NCBI GenBank assembly: GCA_035560795.1
Contig: DATMYV010000022.1
Coordinates: 47,323 to 111,322 of the forward strand
Direction of reading: 5' to 3'
Length of the DNA: 64,000 nt
Source: Longilinea sp035560795
GTDB lineage: Bacteria; Chloroflexota; Anaerolineae; Anaerolineales; Anaerolineaceae
Position numbers and translations under genes: made by a program. This document shows, in pieces, positions 43,575 to 52,238 of the stretch (the stretch's first letter is position 1; each line of letters starts with the position of its first letter). Below the pieces are notes generated by a model, which was not told the origin of the DNA, made no database searches, and saw only the letters and a program-made list of their open reading frames with translations.

Positions 43575-45071
43575 TTACCTTGATCCGACCCTTAGGAAAT
43601 CGATGAACCCTTTCTCGACATCCACTGAACTGAGTTGCACCCGAATCTGATCGCCAACATCGACGCCCTCGAACCCGCGTACCAACTTTCCTTCCACTGG
43701 AACAGAAAGCAGCCTCACCCAGGTGCCCTTTGCGGCAGCGCCAGTGACGATCGCATCAAACTTTTCGCCGATTCTTGATTGAAGCAGCAGTGCTGCAGCA
43801 GATTTTTCAACCTGTCGTTCGACCTTATTGGCAGCATCTTCGGCTTCGGTGCAATGTACTGCCAGCTCGTCCAGCTCATCCATGTGGTACGGCAAAGATT
43901 GATTTTCAAGGGCAGCCTTTAATAAGCGTTGTGTCAGCAGGTCCGGATAGCGCCGGTTCGGAGCGGTCGAATGGGCATAGTCCTTGACTGCCAGGCCAAA
44001 GTGCCCCGGGATATTCCCATCTGGCGGCTCGGCAACATATTCACCGGGGCCTAACAACTTGATCACTGCCAACGACAAATCAGGGAAGCGCAGCGGATCG
44101 GCTGCCTTTTGTTGGTTTAGAAATTCCTCCAACGCTTTGGAATCCGGACTCTCAGGAAGAACGAACTTATGATCCGCTGCTATTTCAACAATCCGCTCCC
44201 ACCGTTTTGGCGTTCGTACAACCCGCCGGATCGAGGGGAATTTCTTGGCAGATAGATACCTTGCCGTCACGCTGTTCGCAGCGATCATGAAATCCTCGAT
44301 GATTTCCTTGGCACGGTTCTTTTCTTCCACTTCAAGAGCTCGGATTTGATCACCATCAAACACCGGTTTGGCCTCGATCGTTTCCAAGCTGAGAGCGCCA
44401 TGCGTATGGCGCAGATTCTTCATCCTTAGGGCTGCCCGATCCTGCAATTGAAGATTCTCTGCCAGTCCAGAGACAGCCACGACGCCTTCCGGAATCGCTC
44501 CACTATTTTCCAACCAGGCTGCCACACTGTTATAAGCAAGTTTCGCGTGATTTTGCACCCAGGCTTGGTAGATATTCGATTCTTCCACCGTTCCATCGTT
44601 GCCAACCAGAATTTCAATCACAATTGCAAGCCGATCCGCCTGTAAATTCAAGGAAGTGATGTCAGTTGAAACTTTTTCCGGCAGCATGGGGAAGATTTCT
44701 GCCGCGGTATACACCGAGGTGGTGTTATTGCGGGCATGTTGGTCGATTGCGGAGCCGTTCTTAATGGAAGAATCTACATCCGCGATTGCGACAAAGATCT
44801 TCACCTTATCTCCCGGCAAGGATTCGGCCACGGTTAGCTGATCCAGATCGCGCGAGTCATCGTTGTCAATGGAAGCCCACAAACGGTCGCGCATATCGCG
44901 AAATATGAGGGGACTGTTTCCTGCTTTTCCCGATGCAAAGGTCGGGCTGTGCAAGCTTTCAAGCTCAGCCAGTGCCTCGGTCGAGAAATCAGGCCACAGG
45001 CCGCGTTCGAGCATGACACGATGGGCAATCCTCTGTAAAATAATCCGGTCGTTATGATCATGTTCATTCAT
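43575..45071 (-). CDS. RNase II/RNase R-family 3'-5' exoribonuclease, short form
   Basis: A 498-residue protein with an RNB catalytic domain beginning almost at the N-terminus. The metal-binding Asp cluster is at residues 69-77 (IDNDDSRDLDQ), and the RNB signature is KDYAHSTAPNRRYPDLLTQR near residue 365. A C-terminal S1-like RNA-binding domain (VRGFEGVDVGDQIRVQLSSV) closes the protein. The cold-shock domains that precede RNB in RNase II and RNase R are missing, as in some short cyanobacterial and chloroflexal forms. It would degrade single-stranded RNA in the cytoplasm. It lies within the dps1 group, which suggests stress-linked RNA turnover. Confidence 0.88.
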   Translation of the reverse strand: MNEHDHNDRIILQRIAHRVMLERGLWPDFSTEALAELESLHSPTFASGKAGNSPLIFRDMRDRLWASIDNDDSRDLDQLTVAESLPGDKVKIFVAIADVDSSIKNGSAIDQHARNNTTSVYTAAEIFPMLPEKVSTDITSLNLQADRLAIVIEILVGNDGTVEESNIYQAWVQNHAKLAYNSVAAWLENSGAIPEGVVAVSGLAENLQLQDRAALRMKNLRHTHGALSLETIEAKPVFDGDQIRALEVEEKNRAKEIIEDFMIAANSVTARYLSAKKFPSIRRVVRTPKRWERIVEIAADHKFVLPESPDSKALEEFLNQQKAADPLRFPDLSLAVIKLLGPGEYVAEPPDGNIPGHFGLAVKDYAHSTAPNRRYPDLLTQRLLKAALENQSLPYHMDELDELAVHCTEAEDAANKVERQVEKSAAALLLQSRIGEKFDAIVTGAAAKGTWVRLLSVPVEGKLVRGFEGVDVGDQIRVQLSSVDVEKGFIDFLRVGSR

Positions 45072-45143
45072 AAAACATCCTGGTCATGTTAGGGAATCGA
45101 GATCTTTTGACAACAATCATTTCCAGCTGTGGAACGCCATTAA

Positions 45144-45548
45144 TTATCTCAGATAACGGTCACGGATTTTGGCAGCTATCTGGTGATCCGTCATCTTATC
45201 CACAGTTTCGACACCCACAATGCGGTCACCAAGACCCGCATGCTTGAGCCGCTTTTCCAGCTCGCCTTTTGCTTCACCAGGACCAAAAATCCAGATAGAA
45301 TCAGCCGCATGGATCATCGAGATGATCCCATCATAGAAAGTGTCAAGGTGGCTGCCAAACTGCCGGTCACGCATATCCTCGGCAGTCGATCCTTTTGGCT
45401 GATCGGGGTCTTTCGATTGCGTGCCGCTGGCAAATATAACATGCTTCTCCACATTCGATCGAATTTCCAGGGTTACTTCGACCTCCTCTTCAATGGTAAC
45501 AATCACTGCCTTGCGGTGATCAATCCATAAACCCACTTCCTTTTTCAT
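45144..45548 (-). CDS. Hypothetical protein, possible eRF1/baeRF-like fragment
   Basis: A 134-residue soluble protein. It starts VGLWIDHRKAVIVTIEEE, then has the distinctive SIWIFGPGEAKGELEKRLK and IVGVETVDKMTDHQIAAKIR. This pattern (a beta-strand, then GPGEAK, then a helix) is like the last domain of bacterial eRF1-like (baeRF) proteins, which act near ribosomes. Similar stand-alone proteins occur in many soil bacteria without a known role, as far as I recall. GGAG precedes the ATG at six bases. It sits in the dps1 group between an 88-residue unknown gene and the RNase gene. Confidence 0.7.
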   Translation of the reverse strand: MKKEVGLWIDHRKAVIVTIEEEVEVTLEIRSNVEKHVIFASGTQSKDPDQPKGSTAEDMRDRQFGSHLDTFYDGIISMIHAADSIWIFGPGEAKGELEKRLKHAGLGDRIVGVETVDKMTDHQIAAKIRDRYLR

Positions 45549-45608
45549 AGTTTACTCCTTTACACCGGCTCTATCACCCGCCGATTTTTTAACTTTTTTG
45601 TGATGCTG

Positions 45609-45875
45609 TTATTCACGCGGTGAATGTCTTATTCTCAGACGTGTACGATTCGTGTTAAAGCTCTGGTTTATTCTGTAGAATTGTCTGAGCAGTCGCTCCA
45701 ATTCATCTACCGCTTCCTCGTTGGCATAACCAAACTGATTCTTGAGACGAATCAGAAATCGATCGCGTTTCTCGTTAACCTCATCTGTCTCTCCAGCGTG
45801 ATGTTTCATCAATAAATCACGAACCTTACCACGAGGCTGTTTTTGCGTTTGCTCGGTAACAATAATGTGTGCCAT
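45609..45875 (-). CDS. Small hypothetical protein, 88 residues
   Basis: Not recognised. Basic protein (RGKVRDLLMKHHAGETDEV; RTRLRIRHSPRE). The central LKNQFGYANEEAVDELERLL resembles the YGYTREHAVEELNK helix of CsbD proteins encoded elsewhere in the window, but the typical CsbD N-terminus (GKWKELRGQ) is absent. The nearest Shine-Dalgarno-like GAGAAGGG is rather far from the ATG. It belongs to the dps1 group by position. A stress-related role is inferred from neighbours only. Confidence 0.6.
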   Translation of the reverse strand: MAHIIVTEQTQKQPRGKVRDLLMKHHAGETDEVNEKRDRFLIRLKNQFGYANEEAVDELERLLRQFYRINQSFNTNRTRLRIRHSPRE

Positions 45876-45907
45876 TCTTGTTTTAGACCCTTCTCAGGAA
45901 AAAACTA

Positions 45908-46030
45908 CTATTGGATTGCGGGTTTATAAACCACGCCTTCTTTCACGGCTTCTTGTTTCAACCTGCGGACATGAGTTCGCTGGCCTTTGGGCAACCGTTT
46001 AACATTCTTGTTTTTTACTTTGTTTTCCAT
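45908..46030 (-). CDS. Very small basic protein, 40 residues
   Basis: A short frame with ATG at 46030 preceded by AAGGAG at nine bases and a TAG stop at 45908. The product is strongly basic: it begins MENKVKNKNVKRLPKGQRTH and continues VRRLKQEAVKEGVVYKP. No membrane segment. It fills the gap between dps1 and the 88-residue gene with normal operon spacing (103 and 32 bases). Lys/Arg richness could suit nucleic-acid binding; this is inference only. Confidence 0.6.
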   Translation of the reverse strand: MENKVKNKNVKRLPKGQRTHVRRLKQEAVKEGVVYKPAIQ

Positions 46031-46133
46031 TGTGCTCTACTCCTTGTGTTATTTCGATCAGTATCATCTTTGAACAATCCCCGTCAAATCAATAAACGGC
46101 TGGGCAACCGGATCGGGCTTCACCTTGGTTTCG

Positions 46134-46706
46134 TTACCCCATGCTTTTGTCGACGGTCAAATCGTGTTCGATATTCGAGCGCAGCATCCATGCCATCCTC
46201 TCGTGCAGGCTCAGGATGTCCACCAGAAAAGCGTGAGTCCCTACATCTTCATACAGTTCCGAACACTTCCGTGCGTCCTCACGCATGAATCGAACGGAAA
46301 GCTCGTGGTCAGCGAGAAGATCCATGAAACCAGGCACCTCACCGGGATGTTCCTTTATTCGAGCAAGCTGCAGAAATTCTTCAAGGTTACCCAAGACGTT
46401 TCCTCCCAACACTCGAATTCGCTCAGCAATTCTTTCGAAAGTATCGTTTAACTGCATATATTGGGAATTAAGAATGATGCGCTGTTCCAAGGAACCGGCC
46501 CCCGTCACATTCCAATGAGTGTTGCGGGTCTTTACGGCCAACACCATTTCACTGGCAAGCGTATGGTTAAGAATTTTAACAACTGCACGACAATCATCAC
46601 TATCCAGCCCAATATTTGGTTGGATGGAGACCTGCGGCTTCAAGTCGATTAAATCCTTGCGATTGCGCGTCAAATTACTTCCTTTCCCTCGATATTTTTC
46701 CTGCAT
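46134..46706 (-). CDS. dps: Dps-family ferritin-like protein, copy 1
   Basis: A 190-residue four-helix protein of the Dps/miniferritin type, which oxidises and stores iron and protects DNA. Family features are KTRNTHWNVTG (ferroxidase His), FERIAERIRVLGG (acidic ferroxidase residues) and a long last helix ending in RMAWMLRSNIEH. The N-terminal tail is basic (KYRGKGSNLTRNRK), which could bind DNA. The ATG lies only five bases after the -10 of the conserved 45-bp promoter element, so the message may be leaderless. It is about half-identical by eye to the second Dps at 58052, whose tail is different. First gene of its group. Confidence 0.88.
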   Translation of the reverse strand: MQEKYRGKGSNLTRNRKDLIDLKPQVSIQPNIGLDSDDCRAVVKILNHTLASEMVLAVKTRNTHWNVTGAGSLEQRIILNSQYMQLNDTFERIAERIRVLGGNVLGNLEEFLQLARIKEHPGEVPGFMDLLADHELSVRFMREDARKCSELYEDVGTHAFLVDILSLHERMAWMLRSNIEHDLTVDKSMG

Positions 46707-47050
46707 TTACATCCTATTCTAAAGAGGCTATCTACGTCCCAAAAACAATCTATAAAATAACTAAAAAATTTAGCTGGTTGGTATTTTATTTTGATTTTTG
46801 AAAGAGGCCCACATTGCTATTGTTTGTCCAATCCTTGTCACCCATCAACCGCCCGCCGCCCATCCAGAAATTTTTCAGCCACGTCCCAGGACCGCCTCTG
46901 CAGCAGTTACGAAGATTAACATGGCTCGTTTAGCCGTGAAGCGAACCACCGCCTCCTGGTTTTCAAGGATAAAGCTTTGCCCTATAATCCAAGGCCCATT
47001 GGTCGTTGCTTTATTTTTTTTCAACCGCCGGGCGATATTTGCCGCCAGCT
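46707..47050. other. Intergenic stretch between yihY-like gene and dps1
   Basis: About 344 bases. The left end holds the conserved promoter element for dps1 and an AT-rich tract beside it. The rest shows no convincing gene; a plus-strand frame at 46798-47127 overlaps the yihY-like gene and lacks a ribosome site. No clear terminator for the yihY-like gene was found. Confidence 0.45.
46710..46754 (-). promoter_or_regulatory. Conserved 45-bp stress promoter element, copy C (dps1 group)
   Basis: Read on the minus strand: TATAGATTG, then GGGACGTAGATAGC, then a TAGGAT at the -10 position (46716-46711). It shares 21 invariant positions with four other copies. It directly precedes the dps1 ATG at 46706. 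Confidence 0.8.
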
Positions 47051-47944
47051 TTAGCTTCCTGATTGTTTTTTCTGCAGCCTATATTGGCGATAATAAACAC
47101 TCAAGTAAGCACCAAAAAGAAAGATAAGACCGCTCAAATAAGCCCAGGTGAGAGTGGCAACAACGGCAGCCACGGAGCCATAGATGAGGTTGGAAATGGA
47201 TAAGTAGGTGGAAATAAAAAGCAAAAAGATTTTCTTTGCGAGCTCCCAGAGCAAACCAGCCCCAACCGCGCCGGGTAAAATATCGCGCCAACCAGAGGCT
47301 GCATGAGGAAGCATCAGATAAAGGACAAAAAATAAGGCGATATCCAGCATAATGGCCAGGACAAATCGAATGCCATCCAATTGCTGAAGGACTTGGTCAG
47401 GTAACCAGGTGAGCATATTGGCAAAAGAAGCCAGGAAGAGGATCAAGGCAACCAGACCCAGCACCAATAGCAAACCCAGACCCCGCCGCTTCCAGACAGG
47501 ACGGCTGCGGGTAATTCCCCAAATTTTATTCAGGGCTGCAGTAAGCATGGTAAAAATACTGGAGGCAGACCAGATCAGACTGAGTAAAGCCACAACTGTA
47601 ACCGGTCCGCGCACCCGAATAATTTCGTCAATATTCTTACCTAACAACTGTCCCAGCGCTGGTGCAATAAACTCCAGCCTTTGGATGATAAGGGCTTGGT
47701 CTACCAACGAGCCGAAGCTATAGCTTGCGATGGCGACGATCAGTAAAGTGAAAGGAAAAAGTGAGAAGATTGCAAAGTAGGCAATCGCCGCGGCTGTAAT
47801 CGACGAGTCTGGCTTTAAGGTGTGCATGGCCGTATTTGCCAAAATACCTAACCAGCCGTGTGCGCGCTCATCCAACCGGTTCGCGCTGCGAATACCCAAC
47901 TGCCGGAGTCGTGATAATTCCTTGGCAATTTTATTTGCTGCCAT
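47051..47944 (-). CDS. YihY/BrkB-family membrane protein
   Basis: About 297 residues with six hydrophobic segments. Characteristic stretches are SSITAAAIAYFAIFSLFPFTL and the later SNLIYGSVAAVVATLTWAYL, typical of the YihY family (once annotated as ribonuclease BN). The function of the family is unsettled; envelope or transport roles have been proposed. I chose the ATG at 47944 with AGGAAG at six bases; a longer frame to 47974 exists. The start overlaps the end of the AI-2E permease gene by 14 bases, so it is translated with it. The C-terminus is basic (RLQKKQSGS). Confidence 0.88.
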   Translation of the reverse strand: MAANKIAKELSRLRQLGIRSANRLDERAHGWLGILANTAMHTLKPDSSITAAAIAYFAIFSLFPFTLLIVAIASYSFGSLVDQALIIQRLEFIAPALGQLLGKNIDEIIRVRGPVTVVALLSLIWSASSIFTMLTAALNKIWGITRSRPVWKRRGLGLLLVLGLVALILFLASFANMLTWLPDQVLQQLDGIRFVLAIMLDIALFFVLYLMLPHAASGWRDILPGAVGAGLLWELAKKIFLLFISTYLSISNLIYGSVAAVVATLTWAYLSGLIFLFGAYLSVYYRQYRLQKKQSGS

Positions 47945-49178
47945 CGGGTACTTCCTGTGCTGGTTGGGAACCAACTAGCGGTAATTGCCCGGGATGTTCA
48001 CCCGGCTGAGCTGCCGGCAATAGAGGTTCGGCTTTCGCAATCAATTGGGTCAGCCGCTCCATGCTGCTGGTCGCCAAAGGAGGAGGTGGTTCATCCATTG
48101 CCTTTATGATATCCCAGATCCGTTCTTGCCGTTCCTTAAGATCCGATAACTGTGTCGCCGCACCTGAAACCAGGCGATGGCTGACCAGGCGGGCCCACAA
48201 TATTTGGCATACAACGGATATGGGCGGCGCAATGATAATTCCAACCAGACCAAATGCTTTTGCAAGGACAAGCAGAAGAACAATGGTGAGAATGGGATTT
48301 TCCCATCTTCGTTTCGAAAGACGCGGCTTGACCCATACTCTCAAGGCAACCAAAACGATGAGCGTATAAAGCCCCGTAAACAGGCTAAGCTGGATACTGG
48401 TCAGGAAGCCTAACATAACCACGGGGATAATTGCCAGGACCACCCCAACCACAGGTATCAGGCAGGTTAGCGCCCCTATTAGTGCTAAGAGTGCCGGGTA
48501 TGGGGATCCCAGCAGCCAGTAACCCAGGGCTAAAAGTAACCCGGCCAAAATACTTAGGATCACTTCACTGCGTATATAGGCGCCGACATCTGGTTCCACC
48601 CTCCGCCAAATACCACGTGCCTGTTTACGCTGTTCCGATGGTAGCAGCGAGAGCCAGAGACGCTCGAACGAAGTTTGACTGATGCTCCAGTAGATGCTCA
48701 AGAACAAGATGATGAACAAACCGCTCACTGTGCCGCTGATGCCCTGTGTAATGCCAAGAAGGGCCGGCAGTACGAGCTGCCCCTGGCTGCCAGTCACCGC
48801 CTCGAAAATCTTGCTTGGCGGCGGCAGCCGGGCTAACAGTGTATTTTGGAACGAGCTGCCCGCCAGCCAGACCGGCAGTCTCCAACCATCCTGCACAGAC
48901 ACTGTATGAGCTACCTGTTGAATATCACTTACCGCTGATTTACCCGTTAGAAAGAGGAAGAAGCTAAAACCTGCCAAAGTCACCAGGTACAGAAAAATCA
49001 AGCCCGCTTTCACCAGGTAACCTCGCCCGGCGAGGCGGTTTGCCAATGGGCGCAACACAGCCGCCAGCATTACAGAGATCAGCGCATAAACAATGACAAT
49101 CCGAAATTGCCACAGTACCACCAGTACAAGCAATGTGGTCATCACCGCCATTGCGGAAAGGATCAATCGCTTTGTCAT
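47931..49178 (-). CDS. AI-2E/PerM-family transporter, copy 1
   Basis: A 415-residue membrane protein with about eight spans. Family features are the paired N-terminal helices, a large loop before the central helices, and the conserved glycine- and proline-rich helices (GALTCLIPVVGVVLAIIPVV). The Pro/Gln-rich cytoplasmic tail (LPAAQPGEHPGQLPLVGSQP) is unusual. Members export varied small molecules or ions; AI-2 export is only one known role. The start overlaps the upstream AI-2E gene by four bases (ATGA) and the end overlaps yihY, giving a tightly coupled three-gene set. Confidence 0.88.
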   Translation of the reverse strand: MTKRLILSAMAVMTTLLVLVVLWQFRIVIVYALISVMLAAVLRPLANRLAGRGYLVKAGLIFLYLVTLAGFSFFLFLTGKSAVSDIQQVAHTVSVQDGWRLPVWLAGSSFQNTLLARLPPPSKIFEAVTGSQGQLVLPALLGITQGISGTVSGLFIILFLSIYWSISQTSFERLWLSLLPSEQRKQARGIWRRVEPDVGAYIRSEVILSILAGLLLALGYWLLGSPYPALLALIGALTCLIPVVGVVLAIIPVVMLGFLTSIQLSLFTGLYTLIVLVALRVWVKPRLSKRRWENPILTIVLLLVLAKAFGLVGIIIAPPISVVCQILWARLVSHRLVSGAATQLSDLKERQERIWDIIKAMDEPPPPLATSSMERLTQLIAKAEPLLPAAQPGEHPGQLPLVGSQPAQEVPDGSK

Positions 49179-50449
49179 GGCACCTCTGGTGGGCGGACTT
49201 GCGCCAGCAGTGCATCAAGGTCGGTTGTGACGGCTTCGATCTCATCCATTACTGAATCAATCTGCTTAACCCTTAGATCCGAACCCCTTTTTGTAAGTCG
49301 TGCCTGCTTACGAAGATCCTGGGCGAAGTCTTGGGCTTCATAACGCAGCCGGCTGGCATAATCCCGGTCTGGTGAAATTTCCGGTTCTATCACGGATGGA
49401 TGAAATAGGAAGCGATCCAGTAAAAGCTGAATAATGGCCGCAATTGGGATCGCCATAAGCGCACCGGCAATGCCAAACAAAGAACTAAATGCAAATATTG
49501 ACAACAAAGAAACAAACGGGTTGACTCCCACCGCCTTTCGCATGACACGCGGTACCAGCAGGATATTTTCCATTTGCTGGATGACCATGGTGGCGACGAT
49601 CACCCACACCAACTTGGAGGGCGCGATGGATAAGGCAATTACCCCCGCTGGGATGGCGCCAAGCAGCGGTCCAATCATCGGCACAGCCTCCAACACACCT
49701 GCCACAAGCGCTAACAACAGCGCATTGGGTAAACCGATAATCAGATAGGCGATTAACGCCAGGAGACCGATTGTCAGACAAAGAACGGTCTGTCCGGCTA
49801 CATAGAATCCGACTTTGGTTGATATATCGGAAATCAACTGGTTGATATTCTCGCGCCGGCCTTTTGGAACCAACAACAACAAGGATTGTATCGTTCGCTG
49901 GCCATCCAGCGCCCATTGATAAACCAACAGGAGAATCGCCGTTGCGACAAATATTGCGTTTGCCGTCATGGAAATATAACCCGCCGCCTGTCCGGCAATT
50001 GTCAACATCTGTTGCCCGGTTTGCTGTGCCGGTACCAGGCTCGGCAGCACCGTCGGAAGGAATTCACTCAGGCTGGCAATCAATGGATTGGGATTTATGA
50101 CCATCCACTCGCGCAGGCTTTGGTAATAACCTGGAAAGGCGGCCGTGATGGTGGACCCCTGTTCGAATATCAACGGGAATAACAGAACTACAAAGCCGGT
50201 GAGAAAGGCGAACAGCAGAAAAAAGACAACCAGGATCCCGGCTGTTCGGGGAAGTCCTTTCCGTTGCAGCCAGGATACGATGGGTCTGATCACCGTACCC
50301 ATCACAATGGCAATAAATAAGATAAAAACTACCTGGTAGAAACGATAGAGAAGCCAGAAGCACAAGGCGACAAAAACAATGAGGAGAGTCGCCCCCATGA
50401 CACGCCGGAATGTCCATTGAGTCGGTTGTGATGTTGGATTAAGTTCCAT
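49175..50449 (-). CDS. AI-2E/PerM-family transporter, copy 2
   Basis: A 424-residue paralogue of the next gene. It has FYQVVFILFIAIVMGTVIRP near the N-terminus and the family core VLEAVPMIGPLLGAIPAGVI. A long cytoplasmic C-terminal tail (EPEISPDRDYASRLRYEAQD, then a coiled-coil-like VMDEIEAVTTDLDALLAQV) distinguishes it from copy 1. Only a weak Shine-Dalgarno (GAAG) precedes the ATG. Two different AI-2E proteins encoded back to back may form a hetero-oligomer. It lies 147 bases after the 99-residue gene, so it could be read from the promoter element upstream of the lipoprotein gene or from an unseen promoter. Confidence 0.88.
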   Translation of the reverse strand: MELNPTSQPTQWTFRRVMGATLLIVFVALCFWLLYRFYQVVFILFIAIVMGTVIRPIVSWLQRKGLPRTAGILVVFFLLFAFLTGFVVLLFPLIFEQGSTITAAFPGYYQSLREWMVINPNPLIASLSEFLPTVLPSLVPAQQTGQQMLTIAGQAAGYISMTANAIFVATAILLLVYQWALDGQRTIQSLLLLVPKGRRENINQLISDISTKVGFYVAGQTVLCLTIGLLALIAYLIIGLPNALLLALVAGVLEAVPMIGPLLGAIPAGVIALSIAPSKLVWVIVATMVIQQMENILLVPRVMRKAVGVNPFVSLLSIFAFSSLFGIAGALMAIPIAAIIQLLLDRFLFHPSVIEPEISPDRDYASRLRYEAQDFAQDLRKQARLTKRGSDLRVKQIDSVMDEIEAVTTDLDALLAQVRPPEVP

Positions 50450-50596
50450 GCTTCTACTACGCTTTCAGCAAATCGGATAGCCAGCTAAATCGGGTAAAGG
50501 CAATGGTTCTCATCTATCCTGCCCTTCAGCTTTCGCCACGCTTTAAAAAAAATACAAACTCATTAATCAATCCAGATCTTATCGAAAATAGATGGC

Positions 50597-50896
50597 CTAG
50601 GTTTCAATATTCAATGAACCCAGTAGTACAGCATAACGGAGGCCATAGGAGTTGCTGAACAGGACCGGGTGGCCATGCAGTGCCCTGGTTAGGTGGGTTA
50701 ATACGCTGGCAGCGTTGTAGAATTCGATGAATTCAAAAATGCTGTCATCCATGATGACAAATAACCAGGCATTCCCTTGTCCGGTTTCAGTTAAAACAAA
50801 ACGACTGATAAGAGGATCCAGACCCTGGTCAGCCAATATACCCGGGATTGCTTCAGCAACGGCCTGGGCTGCCGGGAGAAAACGATTGGTGCTCAT
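50597..50896 (-). CDS. Hypothetical protein, 99 residues
   Basis: Not recognised. A small soluble protein with FVLTETGQGNAWLFVIMDDS and YGLRYAVLLGSL, alternating beta-strand and helix. It starts inside the end of the lipoprotein gene (four-base ATGA overlap), so the two are translated together and probably work together. The fold could be a small alpha/beta domain that binds a partner; no function is proposed. Confidence 0.75.
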   Translation of the reverse strand: MSTNRFLPAAQAVAEAIPGILADQGLDPLISRFVLTETGQGNAWLFVIMDDSIFEFIEFYNAASVLTHLTRALHGHPVLFSNSYGLRYAVLLGSLNIET

Positions 50897-51858
50897 GGTA
50901 ATGACCTTTTCTCGGCCGCCAGTTGCCGCTCAACATCAGCGATCCATTGATCAACGGGTGGTTTCGTCGCATCAACAATTTCCACATGTACAGAATTTTC
51001 GCTTTGCAATCTGGGCGGGTTGGCTGGAATCAGTTCAGAAGAGTTGATCTGATCAAGCCGGGGATCATGATCTACAATAACTCCATCGATTACTGTTAAG
51101 GGGCTGGGACCATTCTTAAACCGCGCAATGCGAAAGCGGCGGGGCAACTCACTCAACAAAGCCCGGCGATCGATCATAACAGCTACGATGATGAACAGCA
51201 CCAGAACAATCGACGCAAGAATTGGTATCGAAGGGGTGATTACATGGTCGATAAAAGATTGGCGGTCGCGCTGGTGCTGCTCGACAAGCAGAGCTGCCTG
51301 GGTGATGGCAAATGGAGTGGCCGTCAACGGATAAGCCGTTAAAGCGATCACCGCCTGATTGGTCTGCGCGATCTGGGTATCCAAAATCGCCTGGGCCTGT
51401 TCAGTCTGGTTGACAATGACCAGGTAGGCTGATTGTGAAGCCGTTGCTGCAATGCTCTGCGCAACAGCCGTGGCTTGCATGGCCAAATTCGTCTGTTCAA
51501 GTAGAGATTGCTGCGTGGCGGCAGCCTGAGTGATGTTCATGCTGATGATTGTCGACTGGTAATCCAAATCCATCTTCTGGCGCCGGTTAAAATCCTGCGT
51601 TGACAATGCTGAGTCATTCGCAGACTGAGCCATATCCAGGCTGGTCTGAGTAGCCCTGCGAGATAGATCCAACAATTGGCTCTGACCATAATCCATGGTA
51701 GCCTGGGCAAAATTAATGGCAGGATTTGGTGATGCACCGATACCAGACGAGGACGATGCTAGAGGTGTGGCCAAAGGTGTACTTTCACACCCTATTAGCA
51801 TCTGGGCTGTGATGATTATTAACCCTAACGATACGATCCACTGCCTGCTTTTTTTCAT
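50893..51858 (-). CDS. Lipoprotein with long helical region and a C-terminal membrane helix
   Basis: A 321-residue protein of unknown function. A signal peptide ends in a lipobox (MLIGC). A Ser/Ala-rich segment is followed by a long, Gln/Ala/Thr-rich helical region (about residues 50-190), likely coiled coil. One membrane helix (PILASIVLVLFIIVAVMI, about 208-230) leads to a cytoplasmic C-terminal part (~90 residues). With lipid at the N-terminus and a transmembrane helix, the helical part would lie outside and could sense or span the envelope. It is preceded by copy A of the conserved promoter element and overlaps the 99-residue gene. Confidence 0.75.
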   Translation of the reverse strand: MKKSRQWIVSLGLIIITAQMLIGCESTPLATPLASSSSGIGASPNPAINFAQATMDYGQSQLLDLSRRATQTSLDMAQSANDSALSTQDFNRRQKMDLDYQSTIISMNITQAAATQQSLLEQTNLAMQATAVAQSIAATASQSAYLVIVNQTEQAQAILDTQIAQTNQAVIALTAYPLTATPFAITQAALLVEQHQRDRQSFIDHVITPSIPILASIVLVLFIIVAVMIDRRALLSELPRRFRIARFKNGPSPLTVIDGVIVDHDPRLDQINSSELIPANPPRLQSENSVHVEIVDATKPPVDQWIADVERQLAAEKRSLP

Positions 51859-51961
51859 TAACTAGCCTTCGAGAAATGCACCCCATACCGGGAAACAGGA
51901 TCACTTTTGGCGGAATATCCTGGCCGGCTTGTTTTTGATAAGACAATGGGTAGTCAACCAT

Positions 51962-52006
51962 TATCGTAAGCCAAAGGAGCTAACGATGTCCCTAATACAG
52001 CCTAAA
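51962..52006 (-). promoter_or_regulatory. Conserved 45-bp stress promoter element, copy A (lipoprotein group)
   Basis: Minus-strand reading: TTTAGGCTG, GGGACATCGTTAGC, and TACGAT at the -10 position (51968-51963). This is the most divergent copy together with E, but it keeps all invariant positions. The start site would give a leader of about 100 bases before the lipoprotein ATG. Confidence 0.7.
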
Positions 52007-52166
52007 AAATATCTTAAAAAGAAATTCCCGCGATTTCTATTAAACCAGAGCCTCTCACAGACCTGAATCCGGTAGATCCCAGCCTGGGTTGAAATCGCCA
52101 GCCTCGCGCTAACCTACACACGCACCAGGAATATGGTGGTAGGCATTGATTGACCGTGAAAACGAT

Positions 52167-52198
52167 TGACCTGACCCATAGAAATAAGGGTCAGGTCA
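52167..52198 (-). terminator. Stem-loop after the 223-residue gene
   Basis: A perfect 11-base-pair stem (52167-52177 with 52188-52198) with a 10-base loop, 40 bases after the stop at 52239. On the minus strand it is followed by AATCGTTTT, a short T-run, so it is a plausible intrinsic terminator. Confidence 0.6.
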
Positions 52199-52238
52199 TC
52201 GTGCAATTCTTCTCTTCCTTACGTAAACCGTTATTTTT

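Larger units (their letters stand above)
51859..52238. other. Intergenic stretch with promoter element and terminator
   Basis: About 380 bases. It contains copy A of the conserved promoter and, near its right end, the stem-loop ending the upstream group. No gene is seen. Confidence 0.6.

Noticed and set aside
46798..47127. 109-codon plus-strand open frame
   Set aside because: It overlaps the yihY-like gene, has no ribosome site and its translation has no protein-like pattern.
50450..50596. Gap before the AI-2E gene examined for a further promoter element
   Set aside because: AT-rich runs are present but neither GGGA nor G-TAGC blocks occur at the right spacing.
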